From an uncultured Actinomycetes bacterium (GTDB taxonomy: Bacteria; Actinomycetota; Coriobacteriia; Coriobacteriales; Atopobiaceae), in assembly GCA_900314645.1 (NCBI GenBank), contig OMWB01000001.1, forward strand, positions 124,001 to 188,000: a stretch of DNA of 64,000 bases, written 5' to 3'. How positions within the stretch are numbered: position 1 is the stretch's first letter; the number at the start of each line of letters is the position of its first letter. Positions 1 to 8,485 of the stretch are shown here, piece by piece. The position numbers and the translations under genes are program-made. The notes beneath the pieces were generated by a model. The model had not been told where the DNA came from and did not search any database. It worked only from the letters and a program-made list of their open reading frames with translations.

Positions 1-322
1 GCGCTTCGTTCAGCAACTGGAGAAGTCGCAGGTAGTAGGCAACGCCTTCCTCGTTCACAGCTCCGTCGCCGTCAGGAATGATGCGACTCCAGCAGATGGA
101 GAATCGGTACGACGTGAGCCCCAACTCACGCATGAGGGCTACATCCTCCTCAAGATGGTGGTAGCCGTCGGCGGCTACGCTTGCGTCTGCTTGGTTGGCA
201 GCACGTAAACGGCAGCGCTCGTCTGCGGTGTTCCAGCCTTTGCCGCCTTCAGTGGCGGCGCCCTCGTACTGAAACGCGCTCGTCGCGGCGCCCCACAGGA
301 AGCTCTTAGGAAATGCTGACAT
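1..322 (-). CDS. GH1 beta-glucosidase / 6-phospho-beta-glucosidase, N-terminal part
   Basis: About 107 N-terminal residues are visible on the minus strand; the rest lies beyond the left window edge. The protein opens MSAFPKSFLWGAATSAFQYE, the classic GH1 opening, followed by the GYHHLEEDVALMRELG and YRFSICWSRIIPDG stretches of the first beta/alpha units. GH1 enzymes of this type hydrolyse beta-glucosides, often after phosphorylation by a PTS; the phospho-specificity loop is not in view. The start at 322 is preferred over an ATG five bases upstream because only this frame gives GH1, and a purine-rich GAGAAAAAGGGG lies just upstream. It is divergent from the RpiR regulator at 552, a common enzyme/regulator pairing. 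Confidence 0.9.
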   Translation of the reverse strand, partial: MSAFPKSFLWGAATSAFQYEGAATEGGKGWNTADERCRLRAANQADASVAADGYHHLEEDVALMRELGLTSYRFSICWSRIIPDGDGAVNEEGVAYYLRLLQLLNEA

Positions 323-551
323 GTCATGCCCCTTTTTCTCCCACCTACCGACCGTTTCCTCCCTACGGTACTACGTACGGCGGTGCGCTAACGTTGTCTT
401 GATTTGCACGCGTTGCATAAACTGGCAACGCTGCTCGGCATCATGCCTACCGAGTCATATGGGCCATAAGGCATCACAACAGAGGCGTACGTGTCGTACG
501 GCTGGTAGCATGTGGAGCCAGAATGGAGCCATTGCAACCGAGGACATCGCC
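323..551. promoter_or_regulatory. divergent GH1/RpiR regulatory region
   Basis: The 229 bases between the divergent GH1 and RpiR genes hold two short inverted repeats: GCGTTGC (410-416) facing GCAACGC (425-431), and CTCGG (434-438) facing CCGAG (450-454). Either could bind the adjacent RpiR protein. No convincing paired -35/-10 could be fixed by eye, so the role as operator is inference. Confidence 0.35.
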
Positions 552-1349
552 ATGAAGTCAGTCCACGACATGATTTCCTATCTGGATACCGAGGTCGAGC
601 GTGACACACGCTACGAGGTGGTCTCCTATCTGCTTGCGCACCTGCGCGACCTCGATAGCCTTTCGCTTTCTGAAGTGGCGCGTCAGACCTACGTCTCGAA
701 GTCGACGGTTTCGCGTGTGGTGCGGCGCTTTGGGTTTGATAGCTATGACGAGTTCTTGGCCATCACCCGTCGGCTTGTTGGCCAAGATCCTTCGGTCACC
801 TTGCGCATTGCGCCAGATGAGCTTCGTGCGCTGCGTAGTGGCGATGAAAGCTACATCGAAAGCTATGTCGATGAGCTCTGTGCGGCCTTACAGGACTTGA
901 AGAGTACGGTGAGCTCCGAGACCATTGACTCGCTCATCGAAGACATGATGACGCGAGAGACTGCGCTCTTTGCCACCGAGCAGCCGCTGATGATTGCGCG
1001 AGATGTCCAGGTAGCCTTCCTGGCTGCCGGTCACCTCATTCACGTTGGGGAGACTGGGAGCAAGAGACAACAGATTGCCCAGGAGCTCCCCAGTGGGTCG
1101 CTTGCTATTGTGCTTTCAAACTACGGACGCTACCTCGAGGACAATCGCGAGATGCTTGAGAGGCTCAAAAGTCGTGGTGTCGGACTCTACCTGGTGACCC
1201 TGTGCTATGACGGGCCAAGCTGTCTGCTGTTCGACCGCGTCATCAGGCTGTCTGCCCATGGATTCTCCGGTGTCGGTTCCTTCCCCATGAAGGCCTTTTT
1301 CAAGCTGGTCATTCGCCGACTGCTGGCTGGGGAGGCGGCTAAAGCGTAA
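552..1349 (+). CDS. RpiR/MurR family transcriptional regulator
   Basis: A 265-residue regulator with an N-terminal RpiR helix-turn-helix (residues about 1-80; the recognition stretch reads VARQTYVSKSTVSRVVRRFG) and a C-terminal SIS sugar-phosphate-binding domain (about 110-250). RpiR proteins sense phosphosugars and usually repress neighbouring catabolic genes. The open frame runs back to 321, but those residues look like non-coding translation, and domain homology begins at MKSVHDMISYL, so ATG 552 is chosen; ATG 510 is an alternative. The likely target is the divergent GH1 gene. A strong terminator follows at once, so it is a single-gene unit. Confidence 0.85.
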   Translation: MKSVHDMISYLDTEVERDTRYEVVSYLLAHLRDLDSLSLSEVARQTYVSKSTVSRVVRRFGFDSYDEFLAITRRLVGQDPSVTLRIAPDELRALRSGDESYIESYVDELCAALQDLKSTVSSETIDSLIEDMMTRETALFATEQPLMIARDVQVAFLAAGHLIHVGETGSKRQQIAQELPSGSLAIVLSNYGRYLEDNREMLERLKSRGVGLYLVTLCYDGPSCLLFDRVIRLSAHGFSGVGSFPMKAFFKLVIRRLLAGEAAKA

Positions 1350-1371
1350 AGACGTCTTTCAATGCACGTTG

Positions 1372-1412
1372 AGGCTCGCCGTTGCAGGTTTCTGCAACGG
1401 CGAGCCTTTATT
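1372..1412 (+). terminator. intrinsic terminator after the RpiR gene
   Basis: A 15-bp perfect stem, AGGCTCGCCGTTGCA (1372-1386) with its complement (1393-1407), a 6-nt loop and a T-rich tail. It lies 23 nt after the stop codon. Confidence 0.85.
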
Positions 1413-1585
1413 GCAACATGCGGATTGACGTATAGCTGATAGCCTAAGAAGTGGCAAACACCAGATAACAAATTGCCGCAAATTTTGATAGCCAACGTCA
1501 CATATATCGACATAGATTAGCTGTTTAGCACCATCTACATTTGATGGTAAGGAAGCGTGTAAACACACGGGAAAGGGAGAGAACC

Positions 1586-3322
1586 ATGGCAGGGCGCATC
1601 AACATCAGCAGGAGGAACTTCGTGGCAGGACTGGGCTTCGTCTCTGCAGCCGTGCTTGCGGCGTGTGGCAACAAGGGAGGCGATACCGCAGTTCCCGTAG
1701 CCGAGGCTCCTTCAACCGAGCCCTTCACCAAGCTTGTCGAGGCAGATGGCAACTTTGCCTATAACGCCCTTGAGGACGGGGTGGAATACCACTACTCTAA
1801 CGTGCTCTCTCCGGCTTACTACGTGTTTGCCGGCGCTAAGGATGCTGATGGCGCCGCCGAGCTGGTTGGCCAGCTGGGCCTCGCGCAGAGCATCGAGACC
1901 TACGTGGGTTCGGTTGTCGTGGTGAACCCTGTGGATGGCGCTGCGTACGGCGATGCTGACGTCGATGCCTTCGTCGCGCTTGCCGCCGCGGCTGGTCCCG
2001 CCAATAATGTCAAGGTCATCGGCGTTGACGAAGGTGCCGACTTCGTGCTTGGTGCACTTGCTCCCAAGCTGTACTTCGCGGCCGGTGTCATGACCTATGG
2101 CGGCAGTGCGGCCGACGCAGCCGGTGTGCCCTTCGTGCCGGCGTATCTGAGCAATGCTCCGCAGGCTGCCGTGGACGCAATCATCGCCGCCAATGGTGCC
2201 ACACAGGTCAGCGAGGGTGTCTACGAGAACGCAGACGATTCGCTGAAGCGTGTGATTGTTGCCTCCGATGCTGATCTTGCCACTGCGGCTGCTAACGCTT
2301 GGGAGCAGGTCTTCTCCAAGAACTATCGCCAGCACAACGAGGTCACCGAGTTCTACATGGCAAGCATCGCGGACTTCACCGATCCGTACCCGCTGTACTC
2401 CATCCCTGACTTCACGCAGTTCAACTACGTGGAGAATTACAACGCAGCGGTTGATGGCCTCGAGGGAGAGTACACCTGGTTCGAGTATGTGCCCACGCGT
2501 CTGGCTGACGCCGCTGCCGGCAGTATTCCTGCTATCGTCACGCTGCATGGCAACCTCAACGACACGCGCGTCCAGGCCGAGTCTAGCGGCTGGCTTGAGC
2601 TTGCGTGCACCGAAGACCTTATCGTGCTCGCGCCGGAGTGGCAGGATGTGGTGTATGAGAGCGGTTCCGACGAGCCCCAGCCCAACTTCTTTGGCTGCGA
2701 CGGTCTTCAGAACGACCGTATCGTCACCTGGCTTGACATGATGTTTGCCAAGTATCCGCAGATTGACACGCACCGTGTGTATGTGACCGGCCTCTCCGCG
2801 GGCTCCAGCGCCTCCGAGCTCTATGGCGTTAAGTACGCTGACACCTTTGCTGCTGTGGGCGGCGTCTCTGGCCCCGGCATCGACAAGGAGGAGATCGCCG
2901 CGCTGGCTGAGAATTGGGACGGCACGTTGGTGCCCTTCACCTACCTCTGCGGCGATCACGACTTCTTTGGCATGATTCCCGTGGATGGGTCGAGCCAGAA
3001 CTCCTTCCCCGTGGCCGAGGACGGCACGAGGATTCAAGCCGTGGACCCGCGCGTTCCCATCTTCCCGATTATCCAGGCCTACCAGAAGGTCAACGGCCTT
3101 GAGGTCCAGGAGATGGACATGACCGCCAACGAGTGGTTTGGCATCAAGTTTGACCAGACTAACGACATCATGCTCGGCGAGAAGAGCGCTCAGGAGAACG
3201 TCCTCAACGGCGCCGACGGCCAGCCCATTATGAAGCTCGTGGCAATCAAGGATCAGGCCCACTGGAACTGGAAGCCCGAGGCTGCCTACCTCTGGGAGTT
3301 CTTCCAGAACTTCAGCCGCTAG
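1586..3322 (+). CDS. secreted lipoprotein esterase, PHB-depolymerase/feruloyl-esterase-like
   Basis: A 578-residue protein starting with a twin-arginine-like segment (SRRNFVAGLGF) and a lipobox (LAAC, Cys near residue 23), so it is probably an exported lipoprotein. The C-terminal half (about 300-575) is an alpha/beta-hydrolase of the esterase/PHB depolymerase type: a GLSAGSSAS nucleophile elbow, a TLHGNLNDTR oxyanion region, and a late DQAHWNWKPEA segment that could supply the catalytic His. The N-terminal half (about 40-300) resembles a second, degenerate alpha/beta domain without an obvious catalytic triad. ATG 1586 follows GAAAGGGAGAG; the longer frame from 1541 lacks a signal sequence at its start. 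Its position before the rhamnose genes suggests deacylation of a plant or host glycan, which is inference. Confidence 0.75.
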   Translation: MAGRINISRRNFVAGLGFVSAAVLAACGNKGGDTAVPVAEAPSTEPFTKLVEADGNFAYNALEDGVEYHYSNVLSPAYYVFAGAKDADGAAELVGQLGLAQSIETYVGSVVVVNPVDGAAYGDADVDAFVALAAAAGPANNVKVIGVDEGADFVLGALAPKLYFAAGVMTYGGSAADAAGVPFVPAYLSNAPQAAVDAIIAANGATQVSEGVYENADDSLKRVIVASDADLATAAANAWEQVFSKNYRQHNEVTEFYMASIADFTDPYPLYSIPDFTQFNYVENYNAAVDGLEGEYTWFEYVPTRLADAAAGSIPAIVTLHGNLNDTRVQAESSGWLELACTEDLIVLAPEWQDVVYESGSDEPQPNFFGCDGLQNDRIVTWLDMMFAKYPQIDTHRVYVTGLSAGSSASELYGVKYADTFAAVGGVSGPGIDKEEIAALAENWDGTLVPFTYLCGDHDFFGMIPVDGSSQNSFPVAEDGTRIQAVDPRVPIFPIIQAYQKVNGLEVQEMDMTANEWFGIKFDQTNDIMLGEKSAQENVLNGADGQPIMKLVAIKDQAHWNWKPEAAYLWEFFQNFSR

Positions 3323-3362
3323 GCGTCGCCGAGCACGAGTACTGATATAACGCTCTCTCCCT

Positions 3363-3400
3363 ACCGCCCCGGGTGTGTGCCTGGGGCGGTTCTTGCTTTT
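3363..3400 (+). terminator. intrinsic terminator after the esterase
   Basis: ACCGCCCCGG (3363-3372) pairs with CTGGGGCGGT (3381-3390) with one wobble pair, followed by TTCTTGCTTTT. Confidence 0.8.
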
Positions 3401-3532
3401 GCAGATGACGATTCTGGTAGGCGCATATTTCGAAAGTGTGTGCGCAGCATGCGCATGGCTTATCAAATGCATGCCTAGTAAATTTGATTTAGCAAATGAA
3501 ACAGCGCAAGCAAGAAACCGAAAGGGGAGGAA

Positions 3533-4963
3533 ATGGGCGTGTGTCATGTGGCCATCGATATCGGAGCATCGAGTGGGCGCCACATCGTGGGGCAAGTCGT
3601 GGACGGCAAGATGGAGCTCACCGAGGTCTACCGCTTTGAAAATGGCCTGACCCGCAAAGACGGACACCTGTGTTGGGACATTGACGCCTTGGCTGAGAAC
3701 GTGATCGCCGGCCTCGCCGCCGCGAAGGAAGCGGGCTTCGAGCCCTCGACCATCGGTATCGACACCTGGGCCGTGGACTACGTGCTGCTTGACGAGAACG
3801 ACCGTCGCATTGGCGACTGCGTGGGCTACCGCGACGCCCGCACCGATGGCGTCAAGGACGCGCTCGAGCTCTCCGGCATCCTCTCCTTTGGCGAGCACTA
3901 TGCTCGCACGGGCATCCAGTACCAGCAGTTCAACACGGTCTATCAGCTGTGTGCGCAGAGCCGCGAGGCTCGTGGCGCGCTTGACGCCGCGACGACGCTC
4001 CTCATGGTGCCCGACTACCTGAACTTCGTGCTTACGGGCAAGAAGGCGCAGGAGTACACCAACGCCAGCACCACGGGGCTCGTGAACGCTGAGACCTGCG
4101 ACTGGGACGACGTGCTCATCGACCGCCTCAACCTTCCCTGGGATATCTTCCAGCCCATCCACATGCCGGGCGAGCTTCTGGGGCGCCTGCGTCCCGAGGT
4201 TGCTGAGCGCGTGGGATTTGATGCGGAGGTCGTGCTCGTCGCTAGCCACGATACGGGCAGCGCTTGGCTGGCCGTCCCCGCCCGCGACGAGCAGGCGGTG
4301 TACTTCTCCAGCGGCACGTGGAGCCTCGTCGGCGTTGAGAACCGCGCGCCTATCTGCACGCCCGAGAGCGCGATGGCCAACTTCACGAACGAGGGCGGCT
4401 ATGAGCGCCGCTACCGCTACCTCAAGAACATCATGGGCCTGTGGATGATCCAGAACGTGCGCAAGGAGTTCGGCGAGATTACGGGTACCGCTCCGAGCTG
4501 GGGCGAGCTCGTCGCCGCTGCCGAGGAGGCACGTGCCGAGGGCTTCCGCGCCGTGGTGGACGCCGATGACCCAGAGTTCCTTGCTCCTGCCAGCATGCTC
4601 GGGGCGCTGAGGGACGTGTGCAGCCAGTATGGCCAGCCGGTGCCTCAGACGATGGGGGAGTACGCGCTTTGCGTCTACGACTCGCTTGCCGATGACTACG
4701 CGCGCACCGTCGAGCTGCTGAGCGCCCTTACCGGCGTGGCCTACACGTCAATCAACATCGTGGGCGGCGGCTCCAACAACGGCTACCTCAACCAGGCCAC
4801 GGCCGACGCATGCGGGCTGCCTGTCTTTGCCGGTCCCACTGAGGGCACCGCGCTGGGCAACCTGATGGTGCAGTTTATCTACAGCAATGAGTACGCCAGC
4901 CTCGAGGAGGCTCGCGCAGCAATCAAGAAGAGCTTCGAGATCAAGGAATACCTGCCCAGGTAG
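3533..4963 (+). CDS. rhaB: rhamnulokinase (FGGY family)
   Basis: A 476-residue FGGY sugar kinase that phosphorylates L-rhamnulose at O1 with ATP in the cytoplasm. The N-terminal phosphate-binding motif reads AIDIGASSGRH, typical of RhaB; later come GIDTWAVDYVLLD, SHDTGSAWLAVP, FSSGTWSLVG and the C-terminal INIVGGGSNNGYLNQATADA adenosine motif. Length is normal for the family. ATG 3533 is preceded by a strong GGGGAGG. It is the first gene of the rhamnose cluster. The 140 AT-richer bases upstream contain the paired hexamers TGCGCA (3441-3446 and 3450-3455), a possible operator. A 33-bp inverted repeat follows 12 nt after the stop. Confidence 0.93.
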   Translation: MGVCHVAIDIGASSGRHIVGQVVDGKMELTEVYRFENGLTRKDGHLCWDIDALAENVIAGLAAAKEAGFEPSTIGIDTWAVDYVLLDENDRRIGDCVGYRDARTDGVKDALELSGILSFGEHYARTGIQYQQFNTVYQLCAQSREARGALDAATTLLMVPDYLNFVLTGKKAQEYTNASTTGLVNAETCDWDDVLIDRLNLPWDIFQPIHMPGELLGRLRPEVAERVGFDAEVVLVASHDTGSAWLAVPARDEQAVYFSSGTWSLVGVENRAPICTPESAMANFTNEGGYERRYRYLKNIMGLWMIQNVRKEFGEITGTAPSWGELVAAAEEARAEGFRAVVDADDPEFLAPASMLGALRDVCSQYGQPVPQTMGEYALCVYDSLADDYARTVELLSALTGVAYTSINIVGGGSNNGYLNQATADACGLPVFAGPTEGTALGNLMVQFIYSNEYASLEEARAAIKKSFEIKEYLPR

Positions 4964-4975
4964 GGCACACACAGC

Positions 4976-5045
4976 TGACCTGTCACGGGGGGTAACCCCT
5001 TCTGACAGGTATCTGTCAGAAGGGGTTACCCCCCGTGCCAGGTCA
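4976..5045. repeat. long inverted repeat between rhaB and rhaD
   Basis: Arms 4976-5008 and 5013-5045 (33 bp, a single mismatch) with a 4-nt loop. It starts 12 nt after the rhaB stop and ends just before the rhaD ribosome-binding site. No T-tract follows, so it is not a standard intrinsic terminator. It may trim expression between cistrons or protect the 3' end of the upstream message. Confidence 0.9.
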
Positions 5046-5069
5046 CAGAAAGAGAGAGGGGATTACATC

Positions 5070-5903
5070 ATGGCAATGGAAGATCTAGCGTTCATCAAGG
5101 GCTTTACCCGCATGTGTGACGACGGCTGGCTGCAGGGCTGGCACGAGCGCAACGGCGGCAACCTTACCTACCGTATGACCGACGAGGAGCTTGAGCAGGC
5201 GCGTCCGTTCTTTGATGCGGAGCCGCGTCCGTGGGTCAAGATGGGTGTCAAGGGTGAGAACCTGGCTGGACAGTACTTCGTGTCTACCGGCAGTGGCAAG
5301 TACATGCGCAACGTTGCGGGTGCCCCCGCCGAGAACATCGGCATTGTCGAGATCAACGAGACCGGCGACGCCTTCCGCATCGTGTGGGGCCTCCTCAACG
5401 GCGCTCGTCCGACCAGCGAGTTCGAGAGCCACTACATGAACCACTGCGTCACCGCCGCGCGCACCGACGGCGCCAACCGCGTGATCTACCACGCGCACAC
5501 CCCCGGCATCATCGAGATGAGCTTCATCGTGCCGCTCGAGGACCGCGCCTTCACGCGCGTGCTCTGGCAGATGATGACCGAGTGCGTGGTCGTGTTCCCC
5601 AGCGGCGTGGGCGTCGTGCCTTGGATGGTCCCCGGCGGCCCGGCCATCGCCGAGGCCTCGAGCGAGCTCATGAAGACCTACGACACCATCGTCTGGGCAC
5701 ACCACGGCCTCTTCGCCGCCGGCCCGGACTTCGACACCACCTTCGGTCTGGCCCACACCGTGGAGAAGGCGGCCGAGCTCTACGTGGCGGCCCGTGCGGC
5801 CAACGGCGGCAGCGACAAGTTCCTGAACGTCATCTCCGACCAGGGCCTCAAGGACACCTGCCGCGACTTCAACATCGCCATCAACGAGGCGTTCGTCGAC
5901 TAA
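5070..5903 (+). CDS. rhaD: rhamnulose-1-phosphate aldolase
   Basis: A 277-residue class II aldolase that splits L-rhamnulose-1-phosphate into dihydroxyacetone phosphate and L-lactaldehyde. The zinc-binding histidines are visible in YHAHTPGI and in WAHHGLF, and the SEFESHYMNH stretch carries the usual acidic and His residues of the family. The opening WHERNGGNLTYR and the FVSTGSGKYMRN phosphate loop are RhaD-like. ATG 5070 follows GAGAGAGGGG; the longer frame from 4887 runs through the upstream palindrome and is rejected. It is co-directional with rhaB and the isomerase, but separated from each by a long inverted repeat, which may make their expression levels unequal. Confidence 0.93.
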   Translation: MAMEDLAFIKGFTRMCDDGWLQGWHERNGGNLTYRMTDEELEQARPFFDAEPRPWVKMGVKGENLAGQYFVSTGSGKYMRNVAGAPAENIGIVEINETGDAFRIVWGLLNGARPTSEFESHYMNHCVTAARTDGANRVIYHAHTPGIIEMSFIVPLEDRAFTRVLWQMMTECVVVFPSGVGVVPWMVPGGPAIAEASSELMKTYDTIVWAHHGLFAAGPDFDTTFGLAHTVEKAAELYVAARAANGGSDKFLNVISDQGLKDTCRDFNIAINEAFVD

Positions 5904-5913
5904 CAACAAGCGA

Positions 5914-5985
5914 TGGGACAAAAGGGATACTCCCCTTTGTCCCACGGGCTCTTTTGGGACAAAGGGGAGTATCCCTTTTGTCCCA
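5914..5985. repeat. perfect inverted repeat between rhaD and the isomerase gene
   Basis: Two perfect 31-bp arms, 5914-5944 and 5955-5985, each beginning TGGGACAAA and ending TTTGTCCCA, with a 10-nt loop. It lies 10 nt after the rhaD stop. Each arm is itself partly palindromic (TGGGACAAA and TTTGTCCCA), so alternative two-hairpin folds are possible. Confidence 0.93.
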
Positions 5986-6014
5986 GACAGGCCAATTCCA
6001 GAAAGGACCCCACC

Positions 6015-7436
6015 ATGCTCGTAGAGACCAAGGCCAAGGTCGCCGTCTTCTCCATCGCGCTCGGCGCGTACCTCCCGCAGTTCCCCGAGCTCGTTCCCGA
6101 GTTCGAGCAGCAGTACGCCGACTTCGTCAGCACCCTGCCCGATACGGTCGAGGTCGTCGACGGCGGCATGTGCACCACCAAGGAGGCCGCAGCAGCCGCG
6201 GGCGACAAGTTCCGCGCCGCCGACGTCGACCTCGTCTTCTGTCAGCTCCTCACCTATGCGACCAGCTACAACATGCTGCCCGCCATTCGCGACCTCAACG
6301 TGCCCGTCGTCCTCGTCAACCTGCAGAAGGTGCGCTGCCTCGACTTCGAGACCGCCGGTACGGCCGAGTGGCTGGGCATCGGCTACGCAGGCGGTGCCGT
6401 GGGCGAGATGGTGGCCGACCTCGAGCGTGCGGGCAAGCACCATGCCGTCATCACCGGCGTCGTCGAGGGTGGGGACCCGCAGGTCGCAGCCGAGATCGAG
6501 GACTGGTGCCGCGCCGCTCAGGTGCGCCGTCGCCTCCGCTACACCAACCTCGCGCAGATCGGCCGCCCGTACCCCGGCATGATGGACCTCTACATCGACG
6601 AGACCAACCTCTATCACCGCATGGGCCTCTACACCAAGCAGTTCGACTGGGAGAAGATGTGGGCCATCGCGGACAACGTCACCGACGAGGACGTCATCGC
6701 CGCGAAGGTCGCCGACATCCATGACACCTTCGAGATCAAGGGCGAATACGACGAGGCGAGCATCCACGAGATGGCGCGCTATGTCGTGGCCTTCGAGCAG
6801 TGGGTCAAGGACGAGGAGCTGGGCTTCGTCGCAAGCCACTACGACGGCTTCGCGACGGGCAAGGCCGGCGTGCTCGACTCCATGCTCATCCCGGCGTTCT
6901 CGATGCTCATCAAGCAGGGGATTGCCTGCGCTGTCGAGGGTGACATCAAGGTCGCGATGGGTATGAGCATCATGAAGCTCATCTCTGGCGCCTGCCAGCT
7001 CTCCGAGTTCTATACCTTTGACTTCAACGACGACGTGGTGCTCATCGGCCACTCCGGCTCGGGTGACGCGGACTTCTCCACCGCGCGCAAGGCGTCGATG
7101 GAGATTGTGCCCGTGTTCCACGGCAAGGCGGGTGGCGGCTTCCTCACGCGCTTCTACCCCAAGGCGGGCCCCATCACCTACCTGGGCATCACGCAGGACG
7201 CCGACGGACACTTCAAGTTCGTGGTGAGCGAGGGTGTGATTGAGGACGGTCCCACGCTGGGCAACGGCGACACCACCTTCCGCACGCGTTTCTCCATTGG
7301 TGCGCGCGAGTGGAACAACCGCTGGTGCGAGTGCGGACCGACGCATCACTTCGCCGCGGCCCAGGGCTCCTGGACTGACACCATCCTCAAGGTGGCCAAG
7401 ATCCTGGACGTGCCCGCGGAGGTCGTCTGCCGCTAG
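6015..7436 (+). CDS. AraA/FucI-superfamily sugar isomerase, probable L-rhamnose isomerase
   Basis: A 473-residue protein of the L-arabinose/L-fucose isomerase superfamily, not of the classical RhaA fold. Likely metal-binding positions are the Glu in ACAVEGDIKVAMG, the Asp/His region FNDDVVLIGHSG and the His residues of GPTHHFAAAQG. The N-terminal half (FCQLLTYATSYNMLP, VVLVNLQ) matches the substrate-binding domain of the family. No rhaA is present and the gene follows rhaB and rhaD, so it most likely converts L-rhamnose to L-rhamnulose; that assignment rests on context. ATG 6015 follows GAAAGGA. A terminator lies downstream, closing the cluster. Confidence 0.8.
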   Translation: MLVETKAKVAVFSIALGAYLPQFPELVPEFEQQYADFVSTLPDTVEVVDGGMCTTKEAAAAAGDKFRAADVDLVFCQLLTYATSYNMLPAIRDLNVPVVLVNLQKVRCLDFETAGTAEWLGIGYAGGAVGEMVADLERAGKHHAVITGVVEGGDPQVAAEIEDWCRAAQVRRRLRYTNLAQIGRPYPGMMDLYIDETNLYHRMGLYTKQFDWEKMWAIADNVTDEDVIAAKVADIHDTFEIKGEYDEASIHEMARYVVAFEQWVKDEELGFVASHYDGFATGKAGVLDSMLIPAFSMLIKQGIACAVEGDIKVAMGMSIMKLISGACQLSEFYTFDFNDDVVLIGHSGSGDADFSTARKASMEIVPVFHGKAGGGFLTRFYPKAGPITYLGITQDADGHFKFVVSEGVIEDGPTLGNGDTTFRTRFSIGAREWNNRWCECGPTHHFAAAQGSWTDTILKVAKILDVPAEVVCR

Positions 7437-7474
7437 GCAAGTTTGTGCGACGTGCATCCATTCGTTTTGCTCAT

Positions 7475-7514
7475 GGCATCCATGCCAACTTGGCGTGGAT
7501 GCCTCCGTTTGTTT
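7475..7514 (+). terminator. intrinsic terminator after the isomerase gene
   Basis: A 13-bp stem, GGCATCCATGCCA (7475-7487) with TGGCGTGGATGCC (7491-7503), one wobble pair, a 3-nt loop and the tail TCCGTTTGTTTT. Confidence 0.85.
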
Positions 7515-7585
7515 TCATGCTCGGGCAATTACAATAAAGAGCAGCTAGACAGTTGCAATTTGCATGCACGCTGAAAGGAGCCATC

Positions 7586-8362
7586 ATGGCCTACACTGCT
7601 CAACTCACCGACGCCGCCCGCACCTACCGTGAGCGCATGTTGCCCGGCTGCGAGCCCGACCTCCTGAGTACCGACCCCGAGTTTGCCGAGCGTTTCATCA
7701 ACTTCGCCTTCGGCGAGATTATCGAGGGCACGCCTGAGCTGGATGACCGTACGCGCTTCATGTGCTGGATTGCCACCCTGCTTGGCTGCCAGGGCGTCGA
7801 CGAGTTCCGCGTCATCGCTCCTGCCGCCTTGAACATGGGCCTTGAGGCCGTGGCGCTGCGCGAGATCGTGTATCAGGCGACGGATTACCTGGGCATCGGT
7901 CGCGTCTACCCCTTCTTCAAGTCCATGAACGAGGCATTCGAGGCCGCTGGTATCGAGCTGCCGCTTCCCGAGCAGGCAACCACCGAGCCTACGGATGAGT
8001 CCCGCAGGGCTGGCGGTACCGAGGCCCAGTGCGCCGCCTTCGGCGAGAACATGCGTGGATTCTACGACTCCGGCACCAATGGCCGAGAGCTCATGAACCA
8101 CTGGCTCGTGAAGAACTGCTTCGGCGACTTCTACACGCGCAAGGGCCTGACCATGGCCGAGCGCGAGCTGATCACTTTCTGCTTCATTGCTGCCCAAGGT
8201 GGCTGCGAGGCCCAGCTGCGCGCCCATACCGGTGGCAACGTGCATTGCGGCCGCACGCGCAAGTTCATGATTGACGTGGTGAACAGCAACCTGCCGTTTA
8301 TTGGCTATCCGCATACGCTCAACGCGCTGTCCGTCGTGACCGAGGTCATGCCGGAAGCGTAG
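7586..8362 (+). CDS. carboxymuconolactone decarboxylase (CMD/AhpD-like) family protein, tandem domains
   Basis: A 258-residue protein with two CMD-like halves: about 20-115 (LDDRTRFMCWIATLLGCQGVD) and about 145-250 (LTMAERELITFCFIAAQGG followed by the conserved CEAQLRAHTGGNV). In each half the region of the AhpD CxxC site is altered: the first has LLGCQG and the second GGCEAQ, so a peroxidase role is uncertain. Similar tandem CMD proteins occur beside sugar-catabolic genes in many bacteria. ATG 7586 follows AAAGGAG. It lies after the rhamnose terminator, so it is probably transcribed on its own. Substrate unknown. Confidence 0.75.
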   Translation: MAYTAQLTDAARTYRERMLPGCEPDLLSTDPEFAERFINFAFGEIIEGTPELDDRTRFMCWIATLLGCQGVDEFRVIAPAALNMGLEAVALREIVYQATDYLGIGRVYPFFKSMNEAFEAAGIELPLPEQATTEPTDESRRAGGTEAQCAAFGENMRGFYDSGTNGRELMNHWLVKNCFGDFYTRKGLTMAERELITFCFIAAQGGCEAQLRAHTGGNVHCGRTRKFMIDVVNSNLPFIGYPHTLNALSVVTEVMPEA

Positions 8363-8485
8363 GAACGGTACCCCACGTCAACATTCGCAAAAGGGAGTCT
8401 CTCCGTTTCGCCGTCTTTCACCGTGATGACAAAGAAGTGGTCATTTGTCATCATAGGTGGGTGCAAACGCAACGAAGGGACTGGC

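Noticed and set aside
1712..4249. 845-residue open frame on the minus strand
   Set aside because: It is antisense to the esterase and rhaB genes, has the low-complexity, Val/His/Leu-rich look of reverse-complement translation, and has no domain or ribosome site.
5085..7457. 790-residue minus-strand open frame
   Set aside because: Antisense to rhaD and the isomerase gene, running through the palindrome; no motif. Long antisense frames are common in GC-rich DNA.
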